Origin: MedAcidi-G1 sp000817085
GTDB lineage: Bacteria > Actinomycetota > Acidimicrobiia > Acidimicrobiales > MedAcidi-G1
Direction of reading: 5' to 3'
DNA: 64,000 nucleotides
Assembly (NCBI GenBank): GCA_045568635.1
Contig: JBJLAO010000003.1
Coordinates: 558,001-622,000, forward strand
This document shows positions 61,482-64,000 of this stretch, piece by piece. A program made the translations under genes and the position numbers. The notes under the pieces are model-generated. The model did no database searches, had not been told where the DNA came from, and saw only the letters and a list, made by a program, of their open reading frames with translations. Each line of letters begins with the position of its first letter. Positions within the stretch are counted from its first letter, which is position 1.

Positions 61482-62155
61482 TGGTTTCTTTAGATGGTTC
61501 TTTATCCAAAATTGAAAACCGTGAAAGCACTCGAGCAGTTGTCCGTTATGCCCGTGTTTCCGCCCATAAAGCTAGACCTGTGTTAAATCAAATTCGAAAC
61601 AAGTCTGTTAGTAGAGCTGACGAAATTTTAGCTTTTAGCGAAAGATCAGTCTCAGAAATTATTTCTGGTTGTTTAAATTCAGCAGTAGCAAACGCCAATA
61701 ATAATAATGGAATTCCTCAGGAAGAACTTTTTATTTCGGAGTGTTTCGCTGACGAAGGCCCTACTTTAAAAAGGTTTAGACCAAGAGCGCGCGGACGTGC
61801 AACTTCAATTTTTAAAAGAAGCTGCCATTTGACAGTTGTTGTTTCACGCTATTCAGAGGAGGAGCTAGAGGTTTTTCAAACTCGGGCCGAGCTAAGAGAT
61901 GAAAGAAAAAATCTTCAATCTGAGACAAAATCTGAAGAGGAAACAAAATCAAAAAATAAGAAGGCCAAACCTTCTAAAGAAGAGTCTGTTGAAGAAGATG
62001 TGATTGTTGATGATTCTGAAGGTGAAGAGTCTGTTGAAGAAGATGTGATTGTTGATGATTCTGAAGGTGAAGAGTCTGTTGAAGAAGATGTGATTGGCGA
62101 TGACTCGGATAATGATGTTGAAAATGATGAACAAAATGAAAAAGAGGCCAACTAA
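61481..62155 (+). CDS. rplV: Ribosomal protein L22 (uL22) with long acidic tail
   Basis: A 224-residue uL22, about twice the usual length. The core (about 15-130) includes RYARVSAHKARPVLNQIR and the tunnel hairpin RFRPRARGRATSIFKR. Residues 145-165 are lysine-rich, then an acidic tail made of a 15-residue unit, EESVEEDVIVDDSEG, occurs 2.6 times and ends in DNDVENDEQNEKEAN. Such tails are not part of the ribosomal fold. The stop overlaps rpsC (TAATG), so the tail is in frame and intact. Confidence 0.95.
   Translation: MVSLDGSLSKIENRESTRAVVRYARVSAHKARPVLNQIRNKSVSRADEILAFSERSVSEIISGCLNSAVANANNNNGIPQEELFISECFADEGPTLKRFRPRARGRATSIFKRSCHLTVVVSRYSEEELEVFQTRAELRDERKNLQSETKSEEETKSKNKKAKPSKEESVEEDVIVDDSEGEESVEEDVIVDDSEGEESVEEDVIGDDSDNDVENDEQNEKEAN
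61979..62097 (+). repeat. 45-bp tandem repeat in rplV
   Basis: Two complete 45-bp copies (61979-62023 and 62024-62068) and a 29-bp partial third copy (from 62069) encode EESVEEDVIVDDSEG. The full copies are identical. The repeat lies in the acidic C-terminal tail, in frame. It resembles the rplJ minisatellite in style (Glu/Asp/Ser-rich) but not in sequence. Confidence 0.93.
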
Positions 62156-63087
62156 TGGGTCAAAAGGTTAATCCTTATGGATTTCGACTCGGTGTAACAA
62201 CGGATTGGAAGTCACGATGGTTCGCAACACGTCAAGAATATGCTGACAATCTTTTGGAAGACTGGAAGATTCGTGATTTCTTAATGACAGAGTTACCTCA
62301 TGCTGCAATAAGTCGCGTAGAAGTCGAGCGTACTCGTGACCGTTTAAGAGTTGATGTGCATACCGCCAGGCCTGGAATAGTTATTGGCAGGAAAGGTGCT
62401 GAAGCAGATCGCTTGAGAAAAGGTTTAGGTGAAATTTCTGGAAATCTTCAAGTTCAGCTAAATATTCAAGAAATAAAGGAGCCGGAACTAGATGCTGCTT
62501 TGATTGCTCAGGGAGTTGCTGATCAACTTACAGGCAGAGTTGCTTTTCGTCGGGCTATGAAGAGAGCTGTTCAGAACGCACAAAAAGCTGGGGCTTTAGG
62601 GATCAGGGTTCAGTGTTCCGGCCGTTTAGGTGGAGCTGAGATGTCCAGAACAGAATGGTATAGGGAAGGAAGAGTTCCCCTGCATACTTTGAGAGCAGAC
62701 ATTGACTATGGCTTCCGTGAGGCTGATACCACTTATGGAATTCTTGGTGTGAAAGTCTGGATATATAAAGGTGACATTCTTCCCTATAAGTCTCGCCTCG
62801 AAGATAAAATTTCCCGTGAGGCGGCTATGGCTGCTGGTGAGACATCCGGTCAAAGTAAGTCTCGTGGAGTTATTTCTTCAGCGGCAGGAAGGAAGAGGAC
62901 TGCCGACTCTGTAGTGGAAGTCGATTCTGCTGAGGTGGTTGAAGAAGAATCAGCAGACGAAATAGTTCCTCTTGTTAAAGAAGGCGATGCTGAATTTGAA
63001 CGTTTGTTAGCCGAGGAAGAGGCCATTGAAGCTTCAACTCGGGAGCATACTGAAACACCTCATTTCCGTTCAGGGGATGGTGATTAG
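62155..63087 (+). CDS. rpsC: Ribosomal protein S3 (uS3) with acidic C-terminal extension
   Basis: A 310-residue uS3. MGQKVNPYGFRLGVTTDWKS, the KH-domain motif GIVIGRKGAEADRLRKGL and GIRVQCSGRLGGAEMSRTEW are conserved. The core ends near residue 215; the rest is Glu/Asp/Ser-rich (for example SAEVVEEESADEIV) and unlikely to fold on the ribosome. uS3 helps form the mRNA entry channel. Start at a TAATG junction with rplV. Confidence 0.95.
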   Translation: MGQKVNPYGFRLGVTTDWKSRWFATRQEYADNLLEDWKIRDFLMTELPHAAISRVEVERTRDRLRVDVHTARPGIVIGRKGAEADRLRKGLGEISGNLQVQLNIQEIKEPELDAALIAQGVADQLTGRVAFRRAMKRAVQNAQKAGALGIRVQCSGRLGGAEMSRTEWYREGRVPLHTLRADIDYGFREADTTYGILGVKVWIYKGDILPYKSRLEDKISREAAMAAGETSGQSKSRGVISSAAGRKRTADSVVEVDSAEVVEEESADEIVPLVKEGDAEFERLLAEEEAIEASTREHTETPHFRSGDGD

Positions 63088-63088
63088 A

Positions 63089-63505
63089 ATGCTTATGCCA
63101 AAAAAAGTTCGTCATCGTAAACAACAGCGCGGAAGAAGCCGAGGGATGTCTAAGGGGCATAATTGGGTAAATTTTGGTGAATATGGGCTTCAGGCACTTG
63201 AGCCTGGATGGATTACTTCACGCCAGATAGAAGCTGCTCGAATAGCGATGACTCGTCATATTAAACGTGGTGGGAAGGTATGGATAAATGTTTTCCCAGA
63301 TAAACCTGTAACTGAAAAACCTGCTGAAACTCGTATGGGTTCAGGTAAAGGAAATCCTGAGAAGTGGGTTGCTGTAGTACGTCCAGGACGAATTCTTTTT
63401 GAATTATCTTATAGCGACACTCAGGTTGCTCGTGAAGCTATCGAAAGGGCAATACAAAAACTTCCTATAAAAGCGCGTTTCGTTCAACGAGAGGAGGGCT
63501 TCTAA
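63089..63505 (+). CDS. rplP: Ribosomal protein L16 (uL16)
   Basis: A 138-residue uL16. ATG 63089 gives MLMPKKVRHRKQQRGRSRG; an open frame upstream lies inside rpsC and is rejected. RHIKRGGKVWINVFPDKPVT and RMGSGKGNPEKWVAVVRPG are diagnostic. It helps position A-site tRNA. One base separates it from the rpsC stop, and rpmC starts right after it. Confidence 0.97.
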   Translation: MLMPKKVRHRKQQRGRSRGMSKGHNWVNFGEYGLQALEPGWITSRQIEAARIAMTRHIKRGGKVWINVFPDKPVTEKPAETRMGSGKGNPEKWVAVVRPGRILFELSYSDTQVAREAIERAIQKLPIKARFVQREEGF

Positions 63506-63748
63506 ATGGCTAGAAAAAAGAGTTTAAGAGACCTCGGTGATACGGATTTACTCGAACGTTTCAGTGAGTCAAAAGAAGAATTATTTAATCTAAGATTTCA
63601 ACTTGCAACTGGCCAGTTAGAAAATCATGCTCGAGTAGGTCAAGTTAAGCGTGAAGTGGCAAGAGTTTTAACTGAATTAAGAGAAAGAGAAATTTCTGCT
63701 GCTGAAGGTTTTTCTTTAGATAATGGCGAGGAGTCGACTGATGACTGA
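63506..63748 (+). CDS. rpmC: Ribosomal protein L29 (uL29)
   Basis: An 80-residue uL29. LFNLRFQLATGQLENHARVG is the family core. The last 15 residues are acidic. ATG follows the rplP stop directly (TAAATG), and the gene ends inside the rpsQ start region. Confidence 0.95.
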   Translation: MARKKSLRDLGDTDLLERFSESKEELFNLRFQLATGQLENHARVGQVKREVARVLTELREREISAAEGFSLDNGEESTDD

Positions 63749-64000
63749 TGAACAAATGGCTGATGAACAAATGACAAGTGATGAAATCATTTCAACAAGA
63801 ATTAACCGACGCAAAGTACGTGAAGGTTTAGTTGTTTCTGTAGTTCAAGACAAAACTGCAGTAGTAGAAACTCTGGACAGGGTTCGTCACCGTAGATACG
63901 GAAAAACAGTTCAACGCACAAAGAAGCTTCAAGCACATGATGAAGAAAATCAATTAAGTGTTGGAGATCGCGTTCGAATTCAGGAAACTCGACCCTTGTC
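63741..64000 (+). CDS. rpsQ: Ribosomal protein S17 (uS17), partial
   Basis: uS17 runs off the window. RRKVREGLVVSVVQDKTAVV, then RHRRYGKTVQRTKKLQAHDE and GDRVRIQETRPLS, are clear; little is missing. ATG 63741 follows GAGGAG by seven bases and overlaps rpmC by eight bases. The N-terminus repeats MTDEQ/MADEQ/MTSDE, a small 15-base duplication, so in-frame ATGs at 63756 and 63771 are alternative starts. Confidence 0.93.
   Translation, partial: MTDEQMADEQMTSDEIISTRINRRKVREGLVVSVVQDKTAVVETLDRVRHRRYGKTVQRTKKLQAHDEENQLSVGDRVRIQETRPL

Noticed and set aside
61915..62151. Serine-rich minus-strand open frames opposite the rplV tail
   Set aside because: They are the antisense reading of the 45-bp repeat.

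Overview
The window is AT-rich chromosomal DNA from an actinobacterium, most likely a marine member of the Acidimicrobiia (inference). The best lineage marker is RNA polymerase beta-prime, which carries the long charged insertion typical of Actinobacteria (about residues 145-250). Other pointers are a geranylgeranyl-reductase-family gene beside the respiratory genes and gene packing with ATGA, TAATG and TGATG overlaps. There are no mobile elements, CRISPR arrays or rRNA genes.

Region 1 (1-8182) is a quinol-oxidising module. A partial gene resembling glucose-6-phosphate isomerase, a menaquinone/geranylgeranyl reductase-like flavoprotein and a membrane-anchored monohaem cytochrome c lie on the minus strand. 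Divergently transcribed is an operon for a split, b6f-like cytochrome bc complex: small membrane protein, 2x[4Fe-4S] ferredoxin, cytochrome b6-like subunit, subunit IV-like subunit, Rieske protein, dihaem cytochrome c and an unrecognised membrane protein. The cytochrome b6-like subunit keeps the cysteine that anchors haem ci in b6f complexes.

Region 2 (8233-34124) holds two complete but different complex I operons in tandem. The first is a 14-gene nuoABCDEFGHIJKLMN set (NADH-oxidising). The second is an 11-gene nuoABCDHIJKLMN set without the NADH module, so its electron donor is probably ferredoxin or another carrier. A MidA/NDUFAF7-type methyltransferase gene (34142-35167) follows nuoN2. NuoD2, but not NuoD1, keeps the arginine that NDUFAF7 methylates in the mitochondrial homologue.

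Region 3 (35258-39841) is housekeeping: acetyl-CoA synthetase, a HAD-like protein, HtpX, YajQ, tRNA-Tyr and a GNAT acetyltransferase. Region 4 (39930-52666) has tRNA-Thr, tRNA-Met, rpmB, rpmG, tRNA-Trp, secE, nusG, rplK, rplA, rplJ, rplL, rpoB and rpoC. Region 5 (52780-64000) is the str and S10 cluster: rpsL, rpsG, fusA, tuf, rpsJ, rplCDWB, rpsS, rplV, rpsC, rplP, rpmC and a partial rpsQ. An AI-2E-family transporter gene sits in reverse orientation between rpsJ and rplC.

The less expected signals are: in-frame minisatellites in four conserved genes (nuoL1, nuoL2, rplJ, rplV), two of them coinciding with a one-base frame break; loss of all four N7 iron-sulfur ligands in NuoG; loss of three of four zinc-2 cysteines in RpoC; a short N-terminal IPEHL-KR motif shared by two bc-complex proteins; and the inverted gene in the S10 cluster. 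No wholly new system could be demonstrated from sequence alone. The b6f-like complex with its own ferredoxin, next to a complex I lacking its NADH module, is the best candidate for unusual physiology.
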